From Betaproteobacteria bacterium (GTDB lineage Bacteria > Pseudomonadota > Gammaproteobacteria > Burkholderiales > SG8-39): a stretch of DNA of 43,649 nucleotides. The translations under genes and the position numbers were made by a program. Of this stretch, positions 8,827 to 20,137 are shown piece after piece. How positions within the stretch are numbered: position 1 is the first letter of the stretch; every line of letters begins with the position of its first letter. The notes under the pieces were generated by a model that was not told the origin of the DNA, searched no databases, and saw only the letters and a program-made list of their open reading frames with translations. The stretch spans positions 1-43,649 of the forward strand of contig JAJDNJ010000160.1 in NCBI GenBank assembly GCA_022340705.1, written 5' to 3'.

Positions 8827-11800
8827 CTAGCCAGAAAGCTCCTGCGCCAGCCCGGCGTAGACCGCCTGCGTTTCCGCTGTGGGCATCGCCTTCGAAGTGG
8901 TCGCGAGAACCGTGCGCAGACGCTCGTACACCGCGCGCGCCTCGGCAGGATCGCCGGCGCGCTGATAGCTGAGCATCAGATTGCGGTACGGCGCCTCGTA
9001 CTGCGGATCGGCGTCGATCAGCCTCAGGTAGCAGTCGATCGCCGCTTCGGGCCTCTGCGCCTCTTCCCAGCCGCGCGCCGCGCGCGCGAGGTAGCGCAGC
9101 AGGCGCGCGCGCGTCTGCTCGCGCTGCGCGAGGAACGTCGGCTGCTCGGACTCGTCCGGCAGGAAAGGGCCGCGATACAGCGCCAGCGCTTCGTCCACCA
9201 GTGCTTCCAAGCGGGGCGGGGGCCGGCCGCTGACGCTGGCGCGCAGCGTCTCGTCCAGGTCGGCGAGCACGCGCTCGAGCGCCCAGAGGTCAACCCAGAC
9301 GAGTCCGGGTTCGAGGCTAAGGCGACCGTCGCGCAACAGCAGCGCCGCGTCTTCGCCGAGCAGGCGGCGCAGGCGGTGCAGCGTGGCGGTAAATGAGCGG
9401 TGCGCGTAATCGGCGTCGACATGCGGCCAGAGCGCGTCGCCGAGCTGGTCGGCACGCACGTTCTGCCCGCCGAGCGCGATCAGGACCTTGAGCAGCTCCA
9501 TCGGACGTCCCGGCGCCTTGCCGGAAAACTCGACCGGCGCGTCGCCCGAGCGCATCTCGAAGCCTCCGAGGGTGGTGACCCGAAAAGGCCAGGGCCAGGC
9601 GCGTACGCGAAGCGGTGGCGGGCTCGGCACGAGCCTGCGCTCCTTCACCAGGCCGCGCACGGTGTCGACTTCGATCTCGTGGTGCAGCGCGAGGGCGCAG
9701 AGCTGCGCGGTCTCGCGCGCGCGCCACCACGGCGCATGGCGAAAGCCATGCTCGCGCGCGAGCGCGAGCGCGGCGCGCAGCGGCTCGAGCGCCTGGGCCT
9801 CGTCGCCCTGCCCGGCGGCAGTCTCCGCCGCGGCCAGCTGCACGCAGAACGTCAGCCAGGGGCTGCGCTGGGAGGTCGCGATCGCCTCGGCGGCGCGCAG
9901 CTGCGCTTCGCTCGCGCGCCGGTCCGCGGCTCCGGCGATGCAGCGCGCCAGCGCGCTGCGCGCGAGGCATTCCAACCAAGGCAAGCCGGTCTCGATCGCC
10001 AGCGCAACGGCGACGCGCACCTCGCGCTGCGCGCCGTCCGCATCGCCTTCGAGCGAGGCGAGCCAGCTACGCAGGTAATGCTGGATCGCGCGGTCGCCGC
10101 GGCGCAGCTGGGCCTCACCGGCTTCCAGCCGCTGCAGCTCGGCACGCGCGGCGTCGCGATCGCTGGCGCCCAGCGCCGCCGCCGCGGCGAGCGCGCGCAG
10201 CCAGCTGTCGAATCCGTGCACCCCCTCGGCTTCGGCACGCAGCAGGCAGTCGTGCGTGTGCTCGAGCGCCTGCTGGTGCGCGCCATCCAGCAGGCGCTGG
10301 AGTGCCGCGGCGATATCCGCCGCGAGCGAGACCTGGGCCGGGACGCCGCGCAGCTCCGAGCGCATCGCCTCGACCGCCGCCGCCGCGGCCGCGAATTCGC
10401 CGCGCAGCAGCGCGCTCGCCGCTGCCGCAATCGGCATGCGTGCGCGCGCGATCCAGTCCTCGAGCGACGGGTTGCCCGCGTCGCGCAGCAGGATGGCGCG
10501 CGCCATTGCGCTCGCCGCGAGGCGCTCGGCCTCGCCCGCCCCCTGGGCGGTCCGCGCCGCGAGCAGCGTTTCCAGCACGCCGCGCCAGCGATCCAACGGC
10601 GCCAGATCGTCGAACTCGAAGATGACCGCGTCGACCAGCCCGCAACAGGCGCGCAGCGCCCCGTCGTAGTCCCTGCGTCGCTGGAATCCTTCCAGCGCCT
10701 GCTCGAAGCGGCGGCGCGCTTCGCGCGGCGCGGTTCGTGCGCGGCACTGGCCGAAGGCGAGCAGCAGCGCCGGATCGGCGTCGAGCACGTCCGGCGGCAG
10801 CAGCTCGAGCCAGTCGCCCAGCATCGCGCTGCGTCCCTGGGACAGCATGCGTGGCGCTTCCTCCGCGGCGATCGCCGCGAGCGTGCGCCAGTCGCGCGAT
10901 TGCACCAGCAGCGCGACTGCGTCCTCGACCTGTCCCGCTTCGCGCAGCAGCGCGGCGGCGCGCTGCAGGTGCGCGGGCGTGAGCGCCTCCGGAAAATCGC
11001 GCGCCGCGCGACCGAGCAGAAAATCGCGCATCAGCGGGTGCAGCTGATAGATGCGGCCCTCTTCCGCGGGCGCCTCGCTCACGAAATAGTTGTTGAGCGC
11101 GAGGTTCACCAGCAGCCGGCCGGCATTCGCCTCGCCCGACAGCGTGCGAGCGACATCGGCCGTCATGCGCGGCAGACAGGCGATGCGCAGGAGAAAGTCG
11201 CGTGTCGCCGCCTCGAACTGCGCGAAGATCTCCCCCGCGAGGTAGTCGAACACCGCCTGCGGCGGCGCGTCGCCCGGCAGTTCGGGCACCCGGCCCGAGA
11301 ACTTCGCGTGCTCGAGCATCAGCACCAGACCGGCGGCCCAGCCCTGTGTGCGCTCCTCGAGCTCGGCAAGCGCGTCCGCGCTCAGCGGCTGGCCGCGCAA
11401 CTGCGCGATCTCGCTCAGTTCCTGGCGATCGAGACGCAATGCATCCCAGCCGAGGCAGAGCATTTCGCCAGTGACCCGAAAGCGCGCAAACGCCGCGGGC
11501 GGATCGCTGCGGCTGGTCACGATCACACAGCAGTTGCGCGGAATCTGCGGAATCGCCGCCTCGAGCACGCGCTGCAGCGGGCTTTCTGCAGGCACCGCCT
11601 GCAGGCTGTCGAGCACCAGGGCGAACGGCCCCTTGGTCCGCGCGAACAGCTGACGGAAAAACCGGCGTCCGAAGGTCGCGAGCTCCGCGCCCTCCGAGCC
11701 GGCGAACACGGGATAGTCGCGCGCGCGGCCCTCTTCGAGCTTGCGCGCCGCATGTCCGAGGTAGTGGAAGAAGGTGGCGACGTCCGAATCGTCGGCGTCG

Positions 11801-12012
11801 ACCTGGTACCACAGGCTTTGCATGCGGCGCGCCTCGATGTAGCTCGCCGCGAGCGTCGTCTTGCCCGATCCCGGCGGCCCCGAGATCCAGATCACGCTGC
11901 GCCCGGGCGCTCCGTCCATGCGCGCAAAGAGCCGCTCGCGCGGCATGGCCGAGCCGACCACCGGCCGCGTCGTCTTGGCAAATGCGGTGCTGTGCCGTCG
12001 GGGCTGCGCCAC
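8827..12012 (-). CDS. STAND (MalT-like) ATPase regulator with C-terminal BTAD/SARP-like domain
   Basis: The 1061-residue protein has an N-terminal NTPase with Walker A GPPGSGKTT (residues 45-53) and a Walker B-like FALVLDSLQAV, as in MalT/LuxR-family STAND ATPases. A long helical, Ala/Leu-rich middle resembles TPR-type repeats. The last roughly 250 residues start with an OmpR-like winged helix (VTTLGGFEMRSGDAPVEFSGK, then NVRADQLGDALWPHVDADYAHRSFTATLHRLRRLLG). They continue into a bacterial transcriptional activator domain (BTAD) of TPR type. The DNA-binding part is therefore at the C-terminus but of SARP type, not the LuxR type found in MalT. The start is a GTG preceded at six bases by GGAGGG; the frame extends upstream without such a site. 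The signal that triggers the ATPase is unknown. Confidence 0.85.
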   Translation of the reverse strand: MAQPRRHSTAFAKTTRPVVGSAMPRERLFARMDGAPGRSVIWISGPPGSGKTTLAASYIEARRMQSLWYQVDADDSDVATFFHYLGHAARKLEEGRARDYPVFAGSEGAELATFGRRFFRQLFARTKGPFALVLDSLQAVPAESPLQRVLEAAIPQIPRNCCVIVTSRSDPPAAFARFRVTGEMLCLGWDALRLDRQELSEIAQLRGQPLSADALAELEERTQGWAAGLVLMLEHAKFSGRVPELPGDAPPQAVFDYLAGEIFAQFEAATRDFLLRIACLPRMTADVARTLSGEANAGRLLVNLALNNYFVSEAPAEEGRIYQLHPLMRDFLLGRAARDFPEALTPAHLQRAAALLREAGQVEDAVALLVQSRDWRTLAAIAAEEAPRMLSQGRSAMLGDWLELLPPDVLDADPALLLAFGQCRARTAPREARRRFEQALEGFQRRRDYDGALRACCGLVDAVIFEFDDLAPLDRWRGVLETLLAARTAQGAGEAERLAASAMARAILLRDAGNPSLEDWIARARMPIAAAASALLRGEFAAAAAAVEAMRSELRGVPAQVSLAADIAAALQRLLDGAHQQALEHTHDCLLRAEAEGVHGFDSWLRALAAAAALGASDRDAARAELQRLEAGEAQLRRGDRAIQHYLRSWLASLEGDADGAQREVRVAVALAIETGLPWLECLARSALARCIAGAADRRASEAQLRAAEAIATSQRSPWLTFCVQLAAAETAAGQGDEAQALEPLRAALALAREHGFRHAPWWRARETAQLCALALHHEIEVDTVRGLVKERRLVPSPPPLRVRAWPWPFRVTTLGGFEMRSGDAPVEFSGKAPGRPMELLKVLIALGGQNVRADQLGDALWPHVDADYAHRSFTATLHRLRRLLGEDAALLLRDGRLSLEPGLVWVDLWALERVLADLDETLRASVSGRPPPRLEALVDEALALYRGPFLPDESEQPTFLAQREQTRARLLRYLARAARGWEEAQRPEAAIDCYLRLIDADPQYEAPYRNLMLSYQRAGDPAEARAVYERLRTVLATTSKAMPTAETQAVYAGLAQELSG

Positions 12013-12117
12013 TGCAAACCCTCCGCTCGAGGTCAATCTTCGCACGTTCGACGGGGCCGGGCGGCGCCGTGGATCGCGTGCACCCCGGCAGTCTGCCACC
12101 CGGCCGCCGGTCGGGTG

Positions 12118-12135
12118 CTTACAGATGGCTTACGG
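12118..12135 (-). promoter_or_regulatory. heptamer direct repeat upstream of the BTAD regulator, candidate autoregulatory operator
   Basis: On the minus strand the sequence is CCGTAAG-CCAT-CTGTAAG, two heptamers 11 bp apart (12129-12135 and 12118-12124). The pair lies about 105 bases upstream of the regulator's GTG, in the 137-base gap after ggt. It matches the array at 5396-5424 in heptamer sequence, spacer length and orientation relative to the controlled gene. The remainder of the gap shows no clear -35/-10 pair. Confidence 0.5.
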
Positions 12136-12149
12136 GTACGGACTCGGGC

Positions 12150-13892
12150 TCAGTCGCCGCGCGCGGCGCCCTCGCGCCGCGGATCCGCGGCGCCGCGCCA
12201 GCCCTGCGGCGTGCGCCGGATCGCGTGCACCCCGCTCGTCATGCGGGCGAGGTTGAGCACGTGACCGCGCGCCTCGAGCGCCTCGGCGAGATTTTCGTAC
12301 GCGCTTCCGCGCTCGAGGTAAGTCGGCCCGTTCGTGCTGCCGAAATTCGGCAAGTCGACCGCCGCCTGCAGGTCGAGCTTCCAGTCGAGCACCCCGACGA
12401 TGACCTTGGCGACGAAATTCGCGATCGCGCGCCCGCCGGGCGAGCCGAGTAGCATGTCGAGCGAACCGTCGGGCGCGAACACCAGGGTCGGCGACATCGT
12501 GCTGCGCGGACGCTTGCCGCCCTGCACCCGATTCGCGGCGGGCGCGCCGCGTCGGCGCGGGTCGAACGCAAAATCGGTCAGCTGGTTGTTGAGCAGAAAG
12601 CCGCGCACCATACGGCGCGCGCCGAACGCGTTCTCGATCGACGCGCTCATCGTCACCGCATCACCATTGCGCTCGACGATCACGAAATGCGTGGTGCCCG
12701 ATTCATGCCCGGCGTGCGCCGCGCCGAGCGCGGTCGCGCCGGGCGGGCGGCCGGGCTCGGCGGCGCCCATCGAGCGCCCGCCGATCAGTTCTGCACGCGC
12801 ATCGAGATACGCGGGCGCGAGCAGCCCGGCGACCGGCTGCGGCACGAAGGCGGGGTCGGCGATGTACTGGTTGCGGTCCGCGTAAGCGAGTCGGCCGGCC
12901 TCGGAAAACAGATGCACGGCCTCGACCGAGCCGGGCGCGGCCTGCGCGAAGTCGGTGCGCTCGAGGATACCGAGGATCTGCAGCACGACGACGCCGCCCG
13001 CCGAGGGCGGGCCCATGCCGCAGATTCTGCGTGTGCGATAGCGCCCGCAGACCGGGGCGCGCTCGAGCGCGTGATAGCCGGCCAGATCGGCAGGCGTCAT
13101 GTCACCGGAGCGCGGCTCGGCGCGCACCGCGCGCACGATGTCCGTGGCAATCGGCCCCTCGTAGAACGCGTCTGCGCCCTGCGCCGCAATCGTGCGCAGT
13201 GTGGCGGCATAGGCGGGGTTGGCGATCGGCGTGCCGATCGGATGCGGTGTGCCGTCCGTACGATAGTAGAGCGCGCGCGCAGCGGCGTCGGCGCGCAGAT
13301 ACTTGTCGCGCGCGAGCAATCCGCGCAGCCGCGCGGACATCGGAAAGCCGGCGTCGGCAAGCCGGATCGCAGGCTCGAACAGGCGCGCCCAGGGCAGACG
13401 CCCGTGGCGCGCGTGTACCAGCTCGAGCAGGCGCAGCATGCCTGGCACGCCGATCGACTTTCCGCTCACCACCGCGTCGAAGAACGGCAGCGTGCGTCCG
13501 CTCGGCGCGACGAAGCGGTCTTCGCGCGCGGCGGCGGGAGCGGTCTCGCGTCCGTCGTAGCTGCGCACGCGCCGAGCGCTTTGCGACCAGAACAGCAGGA
13601 AACCGCCGCCGCCGAGTCCAGAGGACTGCGGTTCGACCAGACCGAGCACCAGCTGCACCGCCACCGCAGCATCGACCGCGCTGCCGCCGGCATGCAGGAT
13701 TTCGAGCCCGGCGTCGGCCGCGAGCGGATTCGCGGCCACCACGAGCTCGTGCTTTGCGTCCAGTGCGCGCTGATCCAGCCTGCCGGTCGCAGCTTCCGGC
13801 TGGCCGATCGGCTGCGCGAGCGCCGTCGTGGCCCAGAAAACAAGAAGGGCGGCCGCAGCCGCCCTTCGCAGGCATTGCACCGCGCGCAGCAT
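12150..13892 (-). CDS. ggt: gamma-glutamyltransferase
   Basis: GGT cleaves the gamma-glutamyl bond of glutathione and related compounds in the periplasm, and self-cleaves into two subunits. The 580-residue protein has a signal peptide (cleavage likely after TTALA, about residue 26) and the N-terminal landmarks VVAANPLAADAGLEILHAGGSAVDAAVA and SSGLGGGGFLLFW. The autoprocessing site is at ESGTTHFVIVERNGDAV, where the first Thr of TTHF is the nucleophile. The ASIENAFG, LLNNQLTDF, and RPRSTMSPTL-(V)-F and GSPGGRAI blocks follow. It is complete. Its ATG overlaps the stop codon of the membrane pyrophosphatase gene by one base (TGATG), so the two are translationally coupled, an unusual pairing with no obvious metabolic link. 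Confidence 0.95.
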   Translation of the reverse strand: MLRAVQCLRRAAAAALLVFWATTALAQPIGQPEAATGRLDQRALDAKHELVVAANPLAADAGLEILHAGGSAVDAAVAVQLVLGLVEPQSSGLGGGGFLLFWSQSARRVRSYDGRETAPAAAREDRFVAPSGRTLPFFDAVVSGKSIGVPGMLRLLELVHARHGRLPWARLFEPAIRLADAGFPMSARLRGLLARDKYLRADAAARALYYRTDGTPHPIGTPIANPAYAATLRTIAAQGADAFYEGPIATDIVRAVRAEPRSGDMTPADLAGYHALERAPVCGRYRTRRICGMGPPSAGGVVVLQILGILERTDFAQAAPGSVEAVHLFSEAGRLAYADRNQYIADPAFVPQPVAGLLAPAYLDARAELIGGRSMGAAEPGRPPGATALGAAHAGHESGTTHFVIVERNGDAVTMSASIENAFGARRMVRGFLLNNQLTDFAFDPRRRGAPAANRVQGGKRPRSTMSPTLVFAPDGSLDMLLGSPGGRAIANFVAKVIVGVLDWKLDLQAAVDLPNFGSTNGPTYLERGSAYENLAEALEARGHVLNLARMTSGVHAIRRTPQGWRGAADPRREGAARGD

Positions 13893-15949
13893 CAGACGAG
13901 CAACGGTACCACCAGAAGCGCGACGATGTTGATGATCTTGATGAGCGGGTTCACCGCGGGGCCGGCGGTGTCCTTGTAGGGGTCGCCGACCGTGTCGCCA
14001 GTGACCGCCGCCTTGTGTGCGTCAGAACCCTTGCCACCGAAGTTGCCATCCTCGATGTATTTCTTCGCGTTGTCCCAGGCGCCGCCGCCGGTGCACATCG
14101 AGATCGCGACGAACAGCCCGGTGACGATCGTGCCCATCAGCACGCCGCCGAGCGCCTGCGCCCCCGCGGCCGCGCCGCCAAGCCAGCCGAAGCCGAGGCC
14201 GACGACGATCGGCACGAGCACCGGCAGCAGCGACGGCACCATCATCTCCTTGATCGCGGCGCGCGTCAGCATGTCGACCGCCACCCCGTACTCGGGCCGC
14301 GCGGTGCCTTCCATGATGCCGGGGATCTCCTTGAACTGGCGCCGCACCTCGCGCACCACCGAGCCCGCCGCCCGGCCGACCGCCTCCATCGCCATCGCGG
14401 CAAACAGGAACGGCACCATACCGCCGATGAACAGGCCGACGATGACGTAGTGATTCGACAGGTCGAAGGTGACGTGAAGGCCCTCGCCCGCCTTTTCCAG
14501 CGCGTGCGTGAAGTCTGCGAACAGAACCAGCGCGGCGAGGCCGGCCGAGCCGATCGCGTAGCCCTTGGTCACCGCCTTGGTGGTATTGCCCACCGCGTCG
14601 AGCGGGTCGGTGATTGCGCGCACCGACTCGGGCAGGTCGGCCATTTCGGCGATGCCGCCGGCGTTGTCGGTGATCGGTCCATAGGCGTCGAGCGCGACGA
14701 TGATGCCGGCCATCGACAGCATCGAAGTCGCGGCGATCGCGATGCCGTACAGGCCGGCGAGCGCGTACGACAGGATGATCGCGACGCAGACCGCGAGCAC
14801 CGGCCAGGCGGTCGACTTCATCGCCACACCGAGGCCGGCGATGATGTTGGTCGCGTGGCCCGTGGTCGAAGCCGAGGCGACGTGCTGCACCGGCGCGTAC
14901 TCCGTGCCGGTGTAGTACTCGGTAATCCACACCATGAATCCGGTGAGCGCAATGCCGACCACCGCGGCGCCGTACAGCGCCAGCGTCGAGTCGACCACGC
15001 CCTGCATCAGGGTGCGCGTAATCGGATAGAACGCGATCAGCGCGAGGCCACCGGCCCAGGCAAGCCCCTTGTAGAGCGCGGGCATCACATTCTTGTCGCC
15101 GGGCTTCGCCTTCACGAACCAGGTGCCGATCACCGAGGCGACGATCGCGAAGCCGCCAAGTACGAGCGGGTAGATCAGCGCCTCGAGCCGGCCGAGGAGC
15201 AGCGCGCCGAGCAGCATCGTCGCGATGATCGTCACCGCATAGGTCTCGAACAGGTCGGCTGCCATTCCCGCGCAGTCGCCCACGTTGTCGCCCACGTTGT
15301 CGGCGATCACCGCCGGGTTGCGCGGATCGTCCTCCGGGATGCCCGCCTCGACCTTGCCGACCAGGTCGGCGCCGACGTCGGCGCCCTTGGTGAAGATACC
15401 GCCGCCGAGTCGCGCAAAGATCGATATCAGCGAGCCGCCGAAGCCCAAACCGACGAGCGGATGGATGATGTGGCCCAGATCGCTCTTGTCAAGCGCGTTG
15501 GCGTAGAGAAAGGCGAAGTAGCCGGCGACGCCGAGCAGGCCCAGGCCGACGACCAGCAGCCCGGTAATAGCACCCCCGCGGAACGCGACCTGCAGTGCCT
15601 CGTTCAGGCCGGTGCGCGCCGCCTCGGCGGTCCGCACGTTGGCACGTACCGAGATGTTCATGCCGATGACGCCCGACAGGCCCGAGAGCACGGCGCCCAT
15701 CACGAAGCCCCAGGCGGTCGCCCAGCCGAGCTGCGGAATGAAGCCGATCACGAGGAACAGCACCAGGCCGACGATCGCGATCGTCGTGTACTGGCGCTTG
15801 AGGTAGGCGACCGCGCCTTCGCGCACCGCATCCGAAATCTCGCGCATGCGCTCGCTGCCCGTGGGCAGCGAGATGATCCACCTGGACTGAAGGATGCCGT
15901 AGATGATCGCGAACAGCGCGCACGCGATCGCGAACCACAATCCGGTCAT
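13892..15949 (-). CDS. hppA: membrane-bound proton-translocating pyrophosphatase
   Basis: This pump hydrolyses pyrophosphate and exports protons (in some members Na+). The 685-residue protein is almost entirely transmembrane. It contains the substrate motif [21 protein letters not shown] followed by [15 protein letters not shown], and the C-terminal [20 protein letters not shown]-type block. The sequence GNTTKA places Lys458 (codon at 14576-14578) at the position that separates K+-independent enzymes (Lys) from K+-dependent ones (Ala), so a K+-independent H+-pump is predicted. The ATG at 15949 is preceded by GGGAGA. It lies 97 bases downstream of the phosphofructokinase gene and overlaps ggt. 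A TAGAAT hexamer on the coding strand at 16014-16009 may be a -10 element for a local promoter. Confidence 0.95.
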   Translation of the reverse strand: MTGLWFAIACALFAIIYGILQSRWIISLPTGSERMREISDAVREGAVAYLKRQYTTIAIVGLVLFLVIGFIPQLGWATAWGFVMGAVLSGLSGVIGMNISVRANVRTAEAARTGLNEALQVAFRGGAITGLLVVGLGLLGVAGYFAFLYANALDKSDLGHIIHPLVGLGFGGSLISIFARLGGGIFTKGADVGADLVGKVEAGIPEDDPRNPAVIADNVGDNVGDCAGMAADLFETYAVTIIATMLLGALLLGRLEALIYPLVLGGFAIVASVIGTWFVKAKPGDKNVMPALYKGLAWAGGLALIAFYPITRTLMQGVVDSTLALYGAAVVGIALTGFMVWITEYYTGTEYAPVQHVASASTTGHATNIIAGLGVAMKSTAWPVLAVCVAIILSYALAGLYGIAIAATSMLSMAGIIVALDAYGPITDNAGGIAEMADLPESVRAITDPLDAVGNTTKAVTKGYAIGSAGLAALVLFADFTHALEKAGEGLHVTFDLSNHYVIVGLFIGGMVPFLFAAMAMEAVGRAAGSVVREVRRQFKEIPGIMEGTARPEYGVAVDMLTRAAIKEMMVPSLLPVLVPIVVGLGFGWLGGAAAGAQALGGVLMGTIVTGLFVAISMCTGGGAWDNAKKYIEDGNFGGKGSDAHKAAVTGDTVGDPYKDTAGPAVNPLIKIINIVALLVVPLLV

Positions 15950-16046
15950 GGTGAGTCTCCCTGGTCTGTCTTATTGTGCGAACCGAGACGTCCGCGGGAA
16001 AGGCGCGGATTCTAGCAAAGATCCCGAGTCCCGGGCTGCGTGCGGC

Positions 16047-17333
16047 TCAGCCGCGGAACGCGGTGCGCAGCCGGCGGGGCACCGGATGATTGCGCAAACG
16101 GACGTAGGACGGCAGTCCGTCCCGGAAGCGCGGCGGTGCCTCGCCCTCGATCAGCGGCGCGAGGTAACGCCGGCAAGCCTGCGTGATGCCGAAGCCGTCG
16201 GCGCTGATGAAGCGGCGCGGCAGCGCACGCTCGCGGTTGGCGACCGTCTCCAGCGCCGCGGAGCCGATGCGCCAGCGGTAGGGGCGCGCCGAGACGCGCT
16301 CGACGACCGGCATCACGGCGTTCTCCCCGGCGAGCGCGAGGCGGACTGCGGCGCGCCCGAGCGCATAGGCCTGCTCGAGATCGGTCCTCGAGACGATGTG
16401 CCGCGCGGCGCGCTGCAGGTAGTCCGCGACCGCCCAGTGCTGCTTGTAGCCGAGACGCGCCTGCACGAGATGCGCGACGAGCGGCGCGACGCCGCCGAGC
16501 TGGCGGTGGCCGAAGGCGTCGACCGACCCCTGCTCGGCAAGAAACCGGCCCTGCGCATCGCGCAGGCCTTCGGACACGGCGATCACGCAGTAGCCGACGC
16601 GCTCCACCGTGCGCTTCACCTTGGCCAGAAAGCGCGCCTCGTCGAACAGCAATTCGGGAAACAGCAGCAGATGCGGCGCATCGCCCGCGCGCGCCGCCGC
16701 CAGACCGCAGGCAGCGGTCAGCCAGCCGGTGTGGCGCCCCATCACCTCGAGCACGAACACGCGCGTCGACGTGCTCGCCATCGATGCGACGTCGAGCGCC
16801 GCCTCGCGAATCGACGTGGCCACGTATTTCGCAGCGGAGCCGAAGCCCGGGCAGCAGTCCGTACCGACGAGGTCGTTGTCGATCGTTTTCGGAACCCCGA
16901 TCGCGGCCAGCGGATAGCCCATGGCTGCGCTGATGCGCGAGATCTTGAGCGCGGTGTCCGCGGAATCGTTGCCACCGTTGTAGAAGAACCAGCCGATGTC
17001 GTGCGCGCGCAGCACCTCGACCAGGCGCGCGTACTTGTCGCGGTCTTCGTCGATTCCCTTCAGCTTGTAGCGGCAAGAGCCGAATGCGGCGCCGGGCGTC
17101 TCGCGCAGCGCGCGCACGCTGGCCGCCGGCTCGCGCGAGGTGTCGATCAGGTCCTCCTTGAGCGCGCCGAGAATCCCGTCGCGCGCAGCATAGAGCCGCC
17201 CGATGCGCCCGCGCGCGGCGCGCGCCGCCTCGATCACGCCGCAGGCGCTCGCGTTGACCACCGCGGTCGCGCCGCCCGACTGCGCGTAGAGCGCGTTGCG
17301 CAGCGCTTGGGGTCTGCGGCGCGCGATCGTCAT
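16047..17333 (-). CDS. pfp: 6-phosphofructokinase, predicted pyrophosphate-dependent
   Basis: The protein has 428 residues from the ATG before TIARRRPQ and begins with the conserved ALYAQSGGATAVVNAS. Two positions tell the phosphoryl donor. ATP enzymes have GGDGS, whereas this one has GGNDS (120-124) with Asp at the discriminating place. ATP enzymes have PGTIDND, whereas this one has PKTIDND (148-154) with Lys. Both point to pyrophosphate as donor, giving a reversible fructose 6-phosphate/fructose 1,6-bisphosphate step. The further motif VFVLEVMGRHTGWL binds the sugar phosphate. The start lies seven bases after the adk stop; GGAGG directly touches the ATG, so the exact start is uncertain. The neighbouring pyrophosphatase gene fits a shared PPi pool, as described for Methylococcus, where pfp and a membrane PPase gene are co-transcribed. 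Confidence 0.87.
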   Translation of the reverse strand: MTIARRRPQALRNALYAQSGGATAVVNASACGVIEAARAARGRIGRLYAARDGILGALKEDLIDTSREPAASVRALRETPGAAFGSCRYKLKGIDEDRDKYARLVEVLRAHDIGWFFYNGGNDSADTALKISRISAAMGYPLAAIGVPKTIDNDLVGTDCCPGFGSAAKYVATSIREAALDVASMASTSTRVFVLEVMGRHTGWLTAACGLAAARAGDAPHLLLFPELLFDEARFLAKVKRTVERVGYCVIAVSEGLRDAQGRFLAEQGSVDAFGHRQLGGVAPLVAHLVQARLGYKQHWAVADYLQRAARHIVSRTDLEQAYALGRAAVRLALAGENAVMPVVERVSARPYRWRIGSAALETVANRERALPRRFISADGFGITQACRRYLAPLIEGEAPPRFRDGLPSYVRLRNHPVPRRLRTAFRG

Positions 17334-17340
17334 CCTCCGC

Positions 17341-18880
<1,540 letters not shown>

Positions 18881-18895
18881 GCCGTCAGCGCGCTT

Positions 18896-19087
18896 TCACG
18901 CGACCTCTTCTTCCGGCGGAAGCTTGCGCGCTTCCTCCTCGAGCATGACCGGAATGTCGTCCTTGATCGGAAAGCCGAGGCGGTCGGCCTTGCAGATCAG
19001 CTCGCCCTGCGCCTTGTGATAGACGAGCGGGCCCTTGCACAGGGGACACACCAGGATTTCCAGCAACCGCGGATCGAGCGCGCTCAT
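18896..19087 (-). CDS. ycaR: Trm112/UPF0434 (YcaR-type) small zinc-ribbon-like protein
   Basis: The 63-residue protein starts [20 protein letters not shown] with the CPLCKG knuckle of the Trm112/UPF0434 family. It continues [25 protein letters not shown], the family's closing motif. Members are small adaptors, often with zinc, and commonly lie between lpxK and kdsB as here. The ATG overlaps the lpxK stop codon (ATGA), so translation is coupled. An in-frame start 27 codons upstream lies inside lpxK and is not believed. No specific partner can be named. Confidence 0.93.
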   Translation of the reverse strand: MSALDPRLLEILVCPLCKGPLVYHKAQGELICKADRLGFPIKDDIPVMLEEEARKLPPEEEVA

Positions 19088-20055
19088 CGGTTCTTTGCTC
19101 CCCCAAGCTGCTGCAGCAACCATGGGCCAAAGCCATGGTCGGGAGCAGCCTGCACCGGCAGCACCCACCAGTTGGGCTGCGCGACGCCGCGCAATTTTAC
19201 CGCGTCCTTCTCGGTCATCACGACCGGCAGGATGTCGCCGAAGTCGAGGTCTTCCGCGCGCAGCGGGTGATGGTCCGGAAACGGGTGCAGGCGCGGTTTG
19301 GCGCCGGCACGCACGAGATGCAGGAAGAAGCGGTTGGGATTGCCGATCGCCGCGACCGCATGCACGGCCCTTCCGGCGAGCGCCTTGAGCGGGCGCCGAT
19401 CGCGCGCATCGGTCATCCGGTGCAGCGTTTCGCCCTCGAGCCGCATGCCGAACACCGGCACCCCGGGCGCGAGCGCGGCGAGCCGCGCCTTGTCCGCACC
19501 GTGCGCGATCACGGCGCCGACCGTGCGCAGCCGCGCGACCGGCTCGCGCAAGGGCCCCGCGGGCAGCAGCTGGCCGTTGCCGAACCCGCGCGCGTCGACC
19601 ACCGCGATTTCGACGTCGCGCCGCAACCGGTAATGCTGCAGGCCGTCATCGAGCACGACCACGTCGACGTCGGGATGCTTCTCGCGCAGCGCGTGGATCA
19701 CGCGCGCGCGGTCGGGACCGACCCAAACCGGACAGCCGCTGCGCCGCGCGAGCAGGATCGGCTCGTCGCCGACCTCGGATGCCTCCGAGGTCAGGGTCAC
19801 TTCGCGCGGCGCGTCGATTGCCGCACCGTAGCCGCGCGAGACGATGCCGGGCGACCAGCCGGCGCGCAGCAGATGTACGGCGATCCAGAGCGCGAGCGGC
19901 GTCTTGCCGCTTCCCCCGACGACCAGGTTGCCGACCACAATCACGGGCACGTCGACCCGAGCACTCGGCAGCAGGCGCAGGCGGTACAGCGCGCGGCGCA
20001 GGAAGACCGCGGCACGGAAGGCGAGGCTCGCCGGCCAGAGCAGCCAGGCGAGCAC
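19084..20055 (-). CDS. lpxK: tetraacyldisaccharide 4'-kinase
   Basis: LpxK phosphorylates the 4' position of the lipid A precursor at the inner membrane. The sequence has the N-terminal membrane anchor ([18 protein letters not shown]), the P-loop region [50 protein letters not shown] and [10 protein letters not shown]. The listed GTG start gives 323 residues, but it is doubtful. In the same frame the codons just upstream read LIRAWYRGG, which matches the usual beginning of LpxK proteins, yet contain no ATG, GTG or TTG. An ATG overlapping the exbD stop at 20139-20141 is in another frame and stops after 20 codons. Either an unusual start codon or a one-base indel near 20098-20105 may explain this. 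Confidence 0.9.
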   Translation of the reverse strand: MLAWLLWPASLAFRAAVFLRRALYRLRLLPSARVDVPVIVVGNLVVGGSGKTPLALWIAVHLLRAGWSPGIVSRGYGAAIDAPREVTLTSEASEVGDEPILLARRSGCPVWVGPDRARVIHALREKHPDVDVVVLDDGLQHYRLRRDVEIAVVDARGFGNGQLLPAGPLREPVARLRTVGAVIAHGADKARLAALAPGVPVFGMRLEGETLHRMTDARDRRPLKALAGRAVHAVAAIGNPNRFFLHLVRAGAKPRLHPFPDHHPLRAEDLDFGDILPVVMTEKDAVKLRGVAQPNWWVLPVQAAPDHGFGPWLLQQLGGAKNR

Positions 20056-20137
20056 GCCGCCACGGTACCAGGCGCGGATTAGGGTCTTGGCAGCGATGGC
20101 GCGCGTCCCCGGCCGGCGCCGCGCCGATCGACGTCGC

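Noticed and set aside
12071-12238. The 16-base string GGATCGCGTGCACCCC, present at about 12071 and 12219.
   Set aside because: The second copy is part of the conserved coding sequence of ggt, and only two copies exist, so a mobile or regulatory repeat is not supported.
9400-12264. A 954-codon open frame on the plus strand opposite the STAND-BTAD regulator.
   Set aside because: It mirrors the regulator gene, is Arg/Ala-rich with no recognisable domain, and has no ribosome-binding site.
13031-16015. A 994-codon open frame on the plus strand opposite ggt and hppA.
   Set aside because: The minus-strand products are complete, well conserved enzymes; the plus frame is a composition artefact rich in Arg, His and Asp.
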